Below are positions 18,857 through 29,900 of a DNA stretch of 64,000 nucleotides, in pieces. The position numbers and the translations under genes are program-made. A model generated the notes under the pieces. It was not told the DNA's origin. It searched no databases and saw only the letters and a program-made list of their open reading frames with translations. The stretch comes from Ideonella sp. (GTDB lineage Bacteria > Pseudomonadota > Gammaproteobacteria > Burkholderiales > Burkholderiaceae_C). Location: contig JADKIA010000003.1 of the NCBI GenBank assembly GCA_016721465.1, positions 186,001-250,000 on the forward strand. The letters are read 5' to 3'. Position 1 is the stretch's first letter; each line of letters starts with the position of its first letter.

Positions 18857-20086
18857 ATGCCCGTGAACCTCGTTGCCCCCAATCCCGCGGATCTGCTGGC
18901 CGTACCCGGTGTCGAGATCGGCGTGGCGATGGCGGGTGTGCGCAAGGCCAACCGACGCGATTTGGTGGTGTTTCGCCTGGCCGAGGGCACGGCCGTGGCG
19001 GGTGTGTTCACGAAGAATCGCTTTTGCGCCGCGCCGGTGCAGGTGTGCCGCGAGCATCTGGCGGCCGGGGCCGCCATTCGCGCCATGGTCATCAATACCG
19101 GCAATGCCAATGCCGGCACCGGCGCGGACGGCTTGGCGCGTGCGCGCCGCAGCTGCGCAACGCTGGCAACGCTGATGGGCCTGCAGCCGCGGCAGGTGCT
19201 GCCGTTTTCCACCGGTGTGATCATGGAAACGCTGCCGGTCGAGCGCATCGAGGCGGGCCTGCCTTTGGCATTGGCCGCGTTGCGCGCCGACGGTTGGGCC
19301 GATGCCGCACAAGGCATCATGACCACCGACACCTTGCCCAAGGCTGCATCGCGCCGTGTGCAGATCGGGGGGCAAACGGTCACCTTGAGCGGTATCTCGA
19401 AGGGCGCCGGCATGATTCGCCCGAACATGGCCACCATGCTCGGCTTCATGGCCACGGATGCCGTCATCGCACCGCAATTGCTGAATGCGCTGGCCCGCGA
19501 AGCCGCCGATGCCAGCTTCAACCGCATCACCATCGATGGTGACACCTCGACCAACGATTCCTTTGTCATTGCGGCCACGCAGCGCGCCGGCCACGTGGCC
19601 ATCACCTCGCTGGATTCGGTCGAGGGCCGCACGCTGCGCGACGCCGTGATCAACCTGGCCCAGCAGTTGGCCCAGGCCATCGTGCGCGACGGCGAAGGCG
19701 CGACCAAGTTCATCACCGTCCGCATCGACGGCGGGCGCGATGAGGCCGAATGTCGCCTGGCGGCTTACGCGATCGCGCATTCGCCGCTGGTCAAGACGGC
19801 CTTCTTTGCCAGCGACCCCAACCTGGGCCGCATCCTGGCCGCCGTGGGCTATGCCGGCATCGATGACCTGGACCAGGGCCTGATCGATCTGCACCTGGAC
19901 GACGTGCATGTCGTGCGGCAGGGTGGTCGTCACCCGAACTACCAGGAGGCGGACGGCCAGCGGGTGATGAAGCAGGCCGAGATCACGGTGTGTGTGGATT
20001 TGCACCGCGGTGCGGCATCGGCCACGGTGTGGACCTGCGATCTGTCGCACGACTACGTCAGCATCAACGCCGACTATCGCAGCTGA
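18857..20086 (+). CDS. argJ: Bifunctional glutamate N-acetyltransferase/amino-acid acetyltransferase
   Basis: A 409-residue ArgJ, which recycles acetyl groups between acetylornithine and glutamate in arginine synthesis. The precursor self-cleaves at the conserved threonine; the region is visible as QGIMTTDTLPK followed by GISKGAGMIRPNMATML. NTGNANAGTG and FSTGVI are family marks, and the C-terminus ends in DYVSINADYRS. The ATG at 18857 is 23 nt after secA, a conserved secA-argJ linkage. Confidence 0.95.
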   Translation: MPVNLVAPNPADLLAVPGVEIGVAMAGVRKANRRDLVVFRLAEGTAVAGVFTKNRFCAAPVQVCREHLAAGAAIRAMVINTGNANAGTGADGLARARRSCATLATLMGLQPRQVLPFSTGVIMETLPVERIEAGLPLALAALRADGWADAAQGIMTTDTLPKAASRRVQIGGQTVTLSGISKGAGMIRPNMATMLGFMATDAVIAPQLLNALAREAADASFNRITIDGDTSTNDSFVIAATQRAGHVAITSLDSVEGRTLRDAVINLAQQLAQAIVRDGEGATKFITVRIDGGRDEAECRLAAYAIAHSPLVKTAFFASDPNLGRILAAVGYAGIDDLDQGLIDLHLDDVHVVRQGGRHPNYQEADGQRVMKQAEITVCVDLHRGAASATVWTCDLSHDYVSINADYRS

Positions 20087-20249
20087 GTGGCTCAGGCCGC
20101 GGCGGCAACTGCGCCGCGTGCGGTCGGCGATGGGCGAGCCGAACGGACCGGGCAAACGCGGGTTTTCGCCCAGCGGTTCGCCGCGGACAATGCGCAGCAA
20201 AGAACGCTCGCGTGGCACTGCGAACGCGGCGCCGACATCAGGGGCGAGA

Positions 20250-21551
20250 TTGACGACACCATCCAAGGGATGGGCCAAGGCGGTTCGACAGCGGCTGGCC
20301 TTGCCCGCGAACGACCTGCTGCGCGACGCGGCCTATTGCCGCCTCTTCACCTCGGTGCTGTTCTCGTCGTTCGGCGGGCAGATCACCCTGCTGGCCTTGC
20401 CGCTCACGGCGGCGCTCATGCTCCGTGCGTCACCCACCCAGATGGGCTGGCTCACGGCCATGGAGATCGTGCCCTTCGTGTTGTTCTCGCTGCCTGCCGG
20501 CGTCTGGCTGGACCGGGTACGCAAGCTGCCGGTGTACATCGGCGGCGAGCTGACGCTGGCCCTGGCCGTGGCGAGCGTGCCGCTGGCGCTTTGGCTCGAT
20601 GTGCTGACCATGCCCTGGCTGTATGGGGTGGCCTTCGCGATCGGGGTGGTGGCCACGGTGGCCGGCAGTGCGGGGCAGGTGGTGCTCACGCTGGCGGTGC
20701 CGCGAGAACGTCTGGTGGAGGCGCACTCGAAGAACACGCTGGCCAGTTCCGCAGCAGAGGTGGTCGGCCCCGGCATTGCCGGCGTGCTGGTGCGATTGTT
20801 CGGTGCGCCGGTCACCTTGCTGGCCGATGCGCTGATGCTGCTGTTTTCGGCCATCGTGCTGCGTGGCGTCCGGGTGAAAGAGGCACTCCGGCCGACATCC
20901 GAAGCCCATTTCGGGCGTGACCTGAAGCAGGGCGCGCGTTTCGTGGTCGGGCAACCGCTGTTGGTGGCTCTGGCCTGCGCCATGGGCGGCTGGCAGTTCT
21001 GCCAGAACGCGGCCGTCGTGGTGCAGATCCTGCATGCCACGCGCGACCTGGGCCTGTCCGCGCAGGCGGTGGGTCTGTGCTATGTGGGCCTGGGCCTGGG
21101 CACGGTGGGGGCCAGCGCCGTCAGCGACCGGCTCAGTGCGCGCTGGGGCTCAGGGCCCACCCTGCTGATCGGCATCGCCATTTGTGCTGCGGGCTGGCTG
21201 ATGGCGGGGCTGGTGAACCGCGGCACACCGGGCATCGTCACGTTCACCGCGATGCTGTTGTTGTACGGCGTGGGCTCGGTGCTCGCCTACGTCAACTTCC
21301 TGGCCTTGCGCCAGGCCGTCACGCCGGCGCCCTTGTTGGGGCGCATGACCAGCACCATGCGCTGGCTGGTGCTCCTGCCGGCGGGCCCGGGTGCCTTGAT
21401 CGGCGGCTGGCTCGGTGATCGGGCAGGTCTGCACGCGACGCTCATCATGGTGGGTGTCATCGGGCTCGCGCTGGCCGCCCTGGCCGCACGCAGCCCGACC
21501 CTGCGCAACGCCCGACAGTTGCCCGAGCCGGCGCCCGAGGTCTCGGCCTGA
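20250..21551 (+). CDS. MFS transporter (EntS/enterobactin-exporter-like, MFS_3)
   Basis: About 433 residues from the chosen start, with 10-12 predicted membrane helices and MFS loop motifs (AGVWLDRVRKLPVYIG). The start LPANDLLRDAAYCRLF and the AAEVVGPGIAGVLVRLFG segment are typical of MFS_3 proteins, many of which export siderophores or drugs; the substrate here is unknown. The TTG at 20250 is preferred because AGGGGCGAG lies just upstream and it gives the family's short N-terminus. ATG at 20190 or 20130 are alternatives. It runs toward ugpQ, with the palindromic element between the stops. Confidence 0.8.
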   Translation: MTTPSKGWAKAVRQRLALPANDLLRDAAYCRLFTSVLFSSFGGQITLLALPLTAALMLRASPTQMGWLTAMEIVPFVLFSLPAGVWLDRVRKLPVYIGGELTLALAVASVPLALWLDVLTMPWLYGVAFAIGVVATVAGSAGQVVLTLAVPRERLVEAHSKNTLASSAAEVVGPGIAGVLVRLFGAPVTLLADALMLLFSAIVLRGVRVKEALRPTSEAHFGRDLKQGARFVVGQPLLVALACAMGGWQFCQNAAVVVQILHATRDLGLSAQAVGLCYVGLGLGTVGASAVSDRLSARWGSGPTLLIGIAICAAGWLMAGLVNRGTPGIVTFTAMLLLYGVGSVLAYVNFLALRQAVTPAPLLGRMTSTMRWLVLLPAGPGALIGGWLGDRAGLHATLIMVGVIGLALAALAARSPTLRNARQLPEPAPEVSA

Positions 21552-21567
21552 CGAGCCGAGCCGTGTC

Positions 21568-21672
21568 ATACCGACTTGCATTCAACGCGCTAACTTCGTT
21601 GCTTCGCCTTGCCGTGCTGCAGCACTGTCTGCGGCTTCGCGCCTATTTATCGCATTGACTGCAAATCGGTAT
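21568..21672. repeat. 105-bp palindromic MITE-like element between convergent genes
   Basis: Terminal inverted repeats ATACCGACTTGCA (21568-21580) and TGCAAATCGGTAT (21660-21672) match at 12 of 13 positions. Inside, TGCATTCAACGCGCTAA and TTATCGCATTGACTGCA are imperfect complements, and the centre carries the perfect palindrome GTGCTGCAGCAC. The whole element can fold into one long hairpin. There is no coding content. The last base is the first base (in + strand order) of the ugpQ stop codon. Similar intergenic palindromes are familiar in betaproteobacteria; it probably also ends transcription from both sides. Confidence 0.75.
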
Positions 21673-22432
21673 CAGGCGACCAGGGCGGGCGAGAAGCGGT
21701 CTACCGCGTCGGTGATGATGCCGTCGATGCCGATGGACAGCAGGCGCTGTGCTTCCTCGGGCTCGTTGACGGTGTAGACCATGGCACGCAGGCCCTGGTC
21801 GTGCAATTGCCCGATCAGGGCCTCGTCCATCAACCGGTGGTTGGTGACCACCGCCACGCATTGCAGTTGTTGCACGGTGTCGAACCACCCGGGCCACAGG
21901 GTATCCAACAACAGGGCGCGGGGGATTTCGGGCGCCGTGGCACGCACGCCTGAGAGGGACTCGGGCCGAAACGAACTGAGCAAGGGAGGCACGGCCCAGT
22001 TGCCCCAAAGGCGGCGCAGGTGCTCGCCCACCGTGCGGCCGGTGGACTCCTCGACGCCTGGCGTCGGCTTGATCTCGATGTTGAGCCGGAAACCGTTGCG
22101 AAGGATGTAGCACGCAACATTGGCCAGGCTTGGCATGGGCTCGCCCGCAAACTGGCGGCCATGCCAGCCGCCTGCATCGAGTTGCGACAACGCAGCCCAG
22201 TCTTGCTCACCCGCGGTGCCCTTGCCACTGGAGGTGCGCTCCAAAGTGGCGTCGTGCAGCAGGAAGGGCACGCCATCGGCCGACAGCTTCACGTCGCATT
22301 CGAAGGCGCGGTAACCATGCGAGGCCCCCAGCCGGAAGGCGGCCAGGGTGTTCTCGGGCGCCAGTTTGCCCGCGCCCCGGTGGGCCACCCAGCGTGGGTA
22401 GGGCCAGGCGCCGTTCACCCTGGTTGCAGCAC

Positions 22433-22436
<4 letters not shown>
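21672..22436 (-). CDS. ugpQ: Glycerophosphodiester phosphodiesterase
   Basis: A 254-residue GDPD-family TIM barrel. Catalytic motifs are AHRGAGKLAPENTLAAF (His-Arg and Glu-Asn), FECDVKLSADGVPFLLHD (metal-binding Glu/Asp and second His) and the C-terminal DGIITDAVDRF. It releases sn-glycerol-3-phosphate from deacylated phospholipids. No signal peptide is seen, so it acts in the cytosol, fitting UgpQ rather than periplasmic GlpQ. It overlaps ugpC by ATGA as the last gene of the ugp operon; its stop lies on the edge of the palindromic element. Confidence 0.93.
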
Positions 22437-23497
<1,061 letters not shown>

Positions 23498-23564
23498 GTA
23501 GCTTCCGGAGGTTGTTTGATCAGGCAGGCGCCGCGGATCCGGCTTTGCCGGGCCGCCGGGGTCG

Positions 23565-23591
23565 CCCCCTCGGGGGGAGGCGCCGCAGGCG
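23565..23591. repeat. GC-rich hairpin pair in the ugpE-ugpC spacer
   Basis: CCCCC/GGGGG (23565-23576, 2-nt loop) is followed by CGCC/GGCG (23581-23591, 3-nt loop), within a spacer dominated by G and C runs and ending in a G7 run. It resembles the hairpins in the tatB-tatC spacer. A REP-like intraoperonic repeat affecting mRNA stability is inferred. The spacer is otherwise featureless apart from the ugpC Shine-Dalgarno region. Confidence 0.55.
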
Positions 23592-23602
23592 CTTCGGGGG
23601 GG

Positions 23603-24454
23603 TCACTTTTCCGTATCGACCAGGCCCTTGACGAACCACTTCTGCATCAGCATCACCACCAGCGCGGGTGGCAGCATGGCCAGCATCGCGGTGGCCATCA
23701 CCAGGTTCCATTGCTGGGCCGAATCGCCGCCGCTGATCATGCGCTTGATGCCGATGACCACGGGGTACATGGATTCGTCGGTGGTCACCAGCAGCGGCCA
23801 CAGGTACTGGTTCCAGCCGTAGATGAACTGGATGACGAACAGGGCCGCAATGCTGGTGGCCGACAGCGGCACCAGCACGTCGATGAAGAAGCGCATCGGC
23901 CCGGCGCCATCCATGCGCGAGGCCTCGGTGAGTTCTTCCGGCACGGTGAGGAAGAACTGGCGGAACAGGAAGGTGGCCGTGGCCGAGGCGATCAGGGGGA
24001 TGGTCAGCCCGGCATAGCTGTTGAGCATGCCCAGGTCGGACACCACCTTGTAGGTGGGGAAGATGCGCACCTCCACCGGCAGCATCAGCGTGACGAACAC
24101 CGCCCAGAAGAAAAACATGCGGAACGGGAAGCGGAAGTAGACGATGGCAAAGGCCGACAGCAGCGAGATGGCGATCTTGCCGATGGAAATCACCAGCGCC
24201 GTCACCAGGCTGATCCACATCATGCGGCCCACCGGCGCAGCGGAGCCCGGCCCGTGTTCGCTGCCCGTGAGCACGGCCACGTAGTTGTGCCAGAACTGAT
24301 CGCCCGGCAGCAGCGGCATCGGCGCCTGCACGATGGCCGCGGCCGTGTGGGTGGAGGCCACGAAGGTGATGTACACCGGGAAGGCGACGATCAACACGCC
24401 GAGTAGCAGCACGGCGTGCGAGAGAAACGTCAGGAAGCGGTTGCGTTCAACCAT
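23603..24454 (-). CDS. ugpE: sn-glycerol-3-phosphate ABC transporter permease UgpE
   Basis: A 283-residue inner-membrane permease with six predicted helices. The EAA loop, the contact site for UgpC, is EELTEASRMDGAGPMRFF. An N-terminal helix starts LTFLSHAVLLLGVLIVAFPV. It pairs with UgpA. The start follows the ugpA stop by one base, so expression is probably coupled. Confidence 0.93.
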   Translation of the reverse strand: MVERNRFLTFLSHAVLLLGVLIVAFPVYITFVASTHTAAAIVQAPMPLLPGDQFWHNYVAVLTGSEHGPGSAAPVGRMMWISLVTALVISIGKIAISLLSAFAIVYFRFPFRMFFFWAVFVTLMLPVEVRIFPTYKVVSDLGMLNSYAGLTIPLIASATATFLFRQFFLTVPEELTEASRMDGAGPMRFFIDVLVPLSATSIAALFVIQFIYGWNQYLWPLLVTTDESMYPVVIGIKRMISGGDSAQQWNLVMATAMLAMLPPALVVMLMQKWFVKGLVDTEK

Positions 24455-24455
24455 T

Positions 24456-25343
24456 TCAATACTGAACTTTCTTCTCGACGAAGCGGAACTGCACCACCGT
24501 GAGGACTATGACGAGGAACATCAGCACGGCCGATTGCGCAGCTGAGCCGCCCAGATCGAGCGCCTTGAAGCCGTCGTAGTAGATCTTGTAGACCAGGATC
24601 GCCGTGTCCTTGCCCGGGCCGCCCTCGGTGGCCGCGTCGATGATGCCGAAGGTGTCGAAGAAGGCGTACACCATGTTGATCACCAGCAGGAAGAACGTGG
24701 TGGGCGACAGCAGCGGAAAGATGATCGTCCAGAAGCGCCGCCAGGGGCGCGCGCCGTCAATGGCGGCCGCTTCGATCAGCGACTTGGGGATGGCCTGCAG
24801 CCCGGCCAGGAAGAACAGGAAGTTGTAGGAGATCTGCTTCCACACGGCGGCCAGCACGATGAGGATCATCGCGTGGTCGCTATTGAGCAGGTGGTTCCAG
24901 TCGAGGCCCGATTTGCGCAGGGCATAGGACACCACGCCGATGCTGGGCGCGAACATGAACAGCCACAGCACCCCCGCCACGGCCGGCGCCACGGCGTAGG
25001 GCCAGATCAGCAGCGTCTTGTAGGCCAGCGCGCCCTTGATCACGCGGTCGGCAAACACCGCCAGCAGCAGCGACAGCGCGATGCCCAGGCCGGCCACCAG
25101 CACCGAGAACACGGCCGTGGTCTTGAACGAGGCCAGGTAGCTCGGGTCGGCAAACAGGCTGCGGAAGTTGTCCAGCCCCACGAACTGCGTGCTGGTGCCG
25201 AACGCGTCCTGCTGCTGCAGCGACTGCAGGATGGTCTGCGCCGCCGGCCAGAAGAAGAACACGCCGATCACCACCAACTGCGGCGCCAGCAGCAGCCAGG
25301 GCAGCCAGGCCGAACGGAAGACGACGCGCTTCTCGGAGGCCAT
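24456..25343 (-). CDS. ugpA: sn-glycerol-3-phosphate ABC transporter permease UgpA
   Basis: A 295-residue permease with six predicted helices. The EAA motif is KSLIEAAAIDGARPWRRFW. The N-terminal helix WLPWLLLAPQLVVIGVFFFW and the periplasmic loop with FVGLDNFRSLFADP are typical for this family. The gene follows ugpB after an 89-nt spacer with a small hairpin, which would allow more binding protein than permease to be made. Confidence 0.93.
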   Translation of the reverse strand: MASEKRVVFRSAWLPWLLLAPQLVVIGVFFFWPAAQTILQSLQQQDAFGTSTQFVGLDNFRSLFADPSYLASFKTTAVFSVLVAGLGIALSLLLAVFADRVIKGALAYKTLLIWPYAVAPAVAGVLWLFMFAPSIGVVSYALRKSGLDWNHLLNSDHAMILIVLAAVWKQISYNFLFFLAGLQAIPKSLIEAAAIDGARPWRRFWTIIFPLLSPTTFFLLVINMVYAFFDTFGIIDAATEGGPGKDTAILVYKIYYDGFKALDLGGSAAQSAVLMFLVIVLTVVQFRFVEKKVQY

Positions 25344-25369
25344 GGCAGCGTCAGTCTGGACAGGCCCAA

Positions 25370-25382
25370 CCCGCTAGGCGGG
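25370..25382 (-). promoter_or_regulatory. Short hairpin between ugpB and ugpA
   Basis: CCCGC (25370-25374), loop TAG, then GCGGG (25378-25382). It lies 26 nt before the ugpA start. Such stem-loops after binding-protein genes often protect the upstream mRNA. It is too short and lacks a T tract, so it is not an efficient terminator. Confidence 0.4.
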
Positions 25383-25432
25383 GAGAGGCGGGGCGGGATG
25401 CCGTCATGTCGGACTGTGGCAAGGCAAGGGCA

Positions 25433-26742
25433 TCAGCCCTTGTTGGCCTTCTGGAACTTTTCGAGTTGCTCGTTGCCACGCTTGACAGCTTCGTCCAGCC
25501 CTTCCTTGGGCGTCTTCTTGCCGCCCCAGACCTGCTCCATTTCCTCGTCGACGATGGTGCGGATCTGCACGAAGTTGCCCAGGCGGATGCCGCGCGACTT
25601 GTCGGTGGTCTTGCGGATCATCTGGTTCGGCGCCACATCGGTGCCAGGGAATTTCTTGTAGAAGCCGCTGGCTTCGGTGAGCTTGTAGGCTGCGGTGGTG
25701 ATGGGCAGGTAGCCGGTGCGCTGGTGGCTGGCGGCCTGCACCTCGGGGCTGGACAGGTAGTTGAAGAACGCCGCCACGCCCTTGTACTCGGCCGGCTTGT
25801 GGCCCGACATCACCCACAGGCTGGCGCCGCCGATCACGGTGTTCTGCGGCGCGCCGGGCACGTCGGGGTAGTAGGGCAGGGGGCCAGTGCGTAGGCGAAC
25901 TTGGCGTTCGCCTTGACGCTGCCATACAGGCCAGCCGAACCGGTGAACATCGCGCATTCGCCCGAGGGGAAGGTGGCGTCCGGGGTGTTGTTGCGTCCCT
26001 TGTAGACGAACAGCCCCTGCTTGGACATGTTGGCCAGGTTCTCGATGTGGCGCACGTGCAGCGGCGTGTTGAAGGCCAGGCGCGTGTCCAGGCCGCCGAA
26101 GCCGTTCTTCTTGGTCGCAAACTCCACGTTGTGCCAGGCCGAGAAACTCTCGAGCTGGGTCCAGCTCTGCCAGCTGGTGGTGAAGGGGCACTTGTGGCCG
26201 CTGGCCTTGAGCTTGGCCGCGGCCAGGGCCACTTCGGGCCAGGTGGAGGGCGCCTTCTCTGGGTCGAGGCCGGCGGCCTTGAACGCGTCCTTGTTGTAAT
26301 AGAAGATCGTGGTCGAGCTGTTGAACGGCATGCTCAGCATCTGGCCGTTCGGGGCGGTGTAGTAGCCCGAGACCGCGCTCACATAGGCGGTCGGGTCGAA
26401 CTTCAGTCCCGACTCCTTCATCACCTCACCCACCGGCTTGATGGCACCCTTGCTCGCCATCATGGTGGCCGTGCCCACCTCGAACACCTGCAGGATGGCC
26501 GGCGCATTGCCCGAGCGGAACGCGGCGATCGCGGCCGTCATCGATTCGGGGTAGCTGCCCTTGAAGGTGGCCACCACCTTGTAGTCCTTCTGGCTGGCAT
26601 TGAAATCCTTGGCCAGGTCGTTGACCCATTCGCCCAATGCGCCGCCCATCGAGTGCCACCACTGGATTTCAGTCTGTGCCTGCACCGGCGCTGCGACGCA
26701 CAAGGTGGCCAGTGCAGCGAGGGCCGTGAGATGGATGCGCAT
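25433..26742 (-). pseudogene. ugpB: Glycerol-3-phosphate periplasmic binding protein, frameshifted
   Basis: Two frames join to a UgpB of about 436 residues. The first frame starts at 26742 after TAGGAGA with a signal peptide (LTALAALATLCVAAPVQAQ) and the typical TEIQWWHSMGGALGEWVN. It leaves the family pattern at YALAPCPTT. The second frame resumes with LPYYPDVPGAPQNTVIGGAS and runs to KANKG at 25433. The break coincides with a G5 run (25879-25883, + strand); one more base gives APLPYYPD. A homopolymer error is the likely cause. The operon order ugpB-A-E-C-Q is otherwise intact. Confidence 0.88.
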
Positions 26743-26769
26743 GGTTTCTCCTAGATCGGACTTGGCAAA

Positions 26770-26861
26770 GCGGGCAGTATCGCCCGCGTTCATGACAACC
26801 GCGTTTCTGTCACATGCCCTGGGTCAAGGGCAACCGGATTAACCCCGCTGCCCGTGCGGGG
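26770..26861. promoter_or_regulatory. Divergent control region of ugp and the DUF3683 gene
   Basis: The 224-nt space between ugpB (start 26742) and the oxidoreductase (start 26967) holds a 6-bp hairpin GCGGGC/GCCCGC (26770-26787), an inverted pair TGACA-N10-TGTCA (26793-26812), and a hairpin CCCCGC/GCGGGG (26843-26861). TAAAAT at 26891-26896 is a possible -10 for the plus-strand gene. A Pho-box-like role for the TGTCA motifs would fit ugp biology, but the tandem CTGTCAT pattern is not present. Confidence 0.35.
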
Positions 26862-26966
26862 CCGACCCTGAGGGCTTTGCTGCACCGCGATAAAATCAAT
26901 TTCCAGGTGCTGCGTCAGCCGACGCCCAGGCCCTTCACTCTCGGCCCCGCCAGCGGGTCGGCTCGC

Positions 26967-29900
26967 ATGAACGCACCCCATCCCTTCCTGCCCCTGACTG
27001 CCGTGGAGGCGCCCGAAGTTCGGGCGCCTCGCCTGCGCGAGATCCCGTACAACTACACCTCGTTCTCCGACCGCGAGATCGTGTTGCGGCTGTTGGGCAC
27101 GCGCGGCTGGGAGGTGCTCTCGCTGCTGCGCACCGAGCGCCGCACCGGGCGATCGGCGCGCATGCTCTACGAGGTGCTGGGCGACATCTGGGTGGTGCAG
27201 CGCAACCCCTATCTCGAAGACGACCTGCTGGACAACCCCAAGCGCCGGCAGATGCTGATCGATGCGCTCGACCACCGCCTGAACGAGGTGGAGCGTCGCC
27301 GTACCCCCGCAGCCGACACCGTGCGCGATGGCCACGTGGCTGAGTTGCTGCAACTGGCCCGCATGGCAGTGCAGGTCTTCGGCGCTCACTTCAGCGGTCT
27401 GTACGACCTGCGCCAGCTGGCGCGCAAGGTGCTGGGCAAGCACACCGGCCGCGACAACATCAAGTTCGACGGCCTGTCGCGCGTCTCGCATGTCACCGAC
27501 GCCACGGATTGGCGTGTCGAATACCCCTTCGTCGTGCTGACACCCGACACCGAGGCCGAGATGGCGGGCCTGGTGGGTGCCTGCGTCGAGCTCGGCCTGA
27601 CCATCATCCCGCGAGGCGGCGGCACCGGCTACACCGGCGGCGCCGTGCCGCTCACCTGGAAGAGCGCGGTGATCAACACCGAGAAGCTCGAGCAGATGAC
27701 CGAGGTGGAACTGGTCGACCTGCCCGGTTGCGCCAAGCCCGTGGCCACCATCTGGACCGGAGCCGGCGTGGTCACGCAGCGCGTGGCCGATGCTGCCGAA
27801 CGCGCCGGTTATGTGTTCGCGGTGGACCCGACCTCGGCCGAGGCCAGTTGCGTGGGCGGCAACATCGCGATGAACGCCGGTGGCAAGAAGGCCGTGCTGT
27901 GGGGCACCGCGCTGGACAACCTGGCCAGCTGGCGCATGGTCACACCCGATGCCAAGTGGCTGGAGGTGGTGCGGCTGGACCACAACCTGGGCAAGATCCA
28001 CGACGTGGCGGTGGCCAGCTTCGAGCTGCGCTGGATGGACTCAACCGGCCGCAAGCTGGAGCGCACCGAGCGTCTCGATATCCCCGGGCGCACCTTCCGC
28101 AAGGAAGGCCTGGGCAAGGATGTCACCGACAAGTTCCTGGCCGGCTTGCCCGGCGTGCAGAAGGAGGGCTGTGACGGCCTGATCACCAGCGCCCGATGGG
28201 TGGTGCACCGCATGCCCAGGCACGTGCGCACCGTGTGCCTGGAGTTCTTCGGCAATCCGCGCGACTGCGTGCCCTCGATCGTCGAGATCAAGGACTTCAT
28301 GTTCTCCCTGATGAAGAAGCCCGGTGGTGAAGGCATTGATGGACGGGGCCCCTCCCCCGTCCAGCTCGCCGGCCTGGAGCACCTGGACGACCGCTACCTC
28401 AAGGCGGTGGGCTACGCCACCAAGAGCAAGCGCCACACCTCGGGCAATGGCCTGCCCAAGATGGTGCTGATCGGTGACATCGTCGGCGACGACGCCGACG
28501 CCGTGGCGCGCGCCACCAGCGAGGTCATCCGCCTGGCCAATGGCCGCTCGGGCGAGGGTTTCGTGGCGGTGTCGGCCGATGCCCGCAAGAAGTTCTGGCT
28601 CGACCGCAAGCGCACCGCGGCCATCAGCAAGCACACCAACGCCTTCAAGGTGAACGAGGACGTGGTGATCCCGCTCGAACGCATGGGCGAGTACACGCTG
28701 GGCATCGAGCGCATCAACATCGAATTGAGCCTGCGCAACAAGCTGCAGCTCGCGCAGGCGCTCGAGGCGCTGTTTGCCAGTGGCACCCTGCCCTTGGGCC
28801 AGGCCGATGATTCGGCCGACATCCCCAGCGCCGAGCTGTTGGAGGACCGTGTACAGCAGGCGCTCGGCCTGGTGCGCGAAGTGAGCGCACTGTGGCAAGG
28901 CTGGTTGCAGGCCCTGGACGCGCCCCGCGCGGGCGAGCGCAGCTTCTTCGAGCAGTTGCAGGACCACAGCCTGCGCGCCAGCTGGAAGCAGCAGCTGCTG
29001 GCGCCGCTCCAGGGCCTGTTTGCGGGAGAGGCCTACGCCGGCATCGTGGCCGAGTGCAAGCGCATCCACCAGGAGGTGCTGCACGGGCGCGTGTGGGTGG
29101 CGCTGCACATGCACGCTGGCGACGGCAATGTGCACACCAACATCCCGGTCAACAGCGACAACTACGAGATGCTGCAGGCCGCCCACGATGCCGTGGCGCG
29201 CATCATGGCGCTGGCTCGCAGCCTGGGCGGCGTGATCAGCGGCGAGCACGGCATCGGCATCACCAAGCTCGAGTTCCTCACCGACGCCGAGCTCGGCCCC
29301 TTTGCCGACTACAAGGCCCGCATCGACCCGGAAGGCCGCTTCAACAAGGGCAAACTGCTGCGAGGCGACGCCTTGAGCAAGCTGGGCGCGGACGTGCACC
29401 ACGCCGACCTGAGCCACGCCTACACGCCCAGCTTCGGGCTGATGGGCCACGAGTCGCTGATCATGCAGCAGAGCGACATCGGCGCCATCAGCGACAGCAT
29501 CAAGGACTGCCTGCGCTGCGGCAAGTGCAAGCCGGTGTGCGCCACGCATGTGCCTCGCGCCAATCTGCTGTACAGCCCGCGCAACAAGATCCTGGCCACC
29601 TCGCTGCTGATCGAGGCTTTCCTCTACGAGGAGCAGACGCGCCGTGGCATCAGCCTGGCGCATTGGGAGGAGTTCGAGGACGTGGCCGACCACTGCACGG
29701 TGTGCCACAAATGCCTGTCCCCTTGCCCCGTCAAGATCGACTTCGGTGACGTCTCGATGGCCATGCGCAACCTGCTGCGCAAGATGGGGCACAAGAGCTT
29801 CCGCCCCGGCAATGCGTTGGCGATGACCATGCTCAACGCCACCAACCCGCAGACCATCAAGCTGCTGCGCGGCGCGATGGTGGGCATCGGTTTCAAGGTC

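Noticed and set aside
21568..21672. The palindromic element as a full insertion sequence
   Set aside because: It is only 105 bp with no transposase frame; a non-autonomous or REP-like element fits better.
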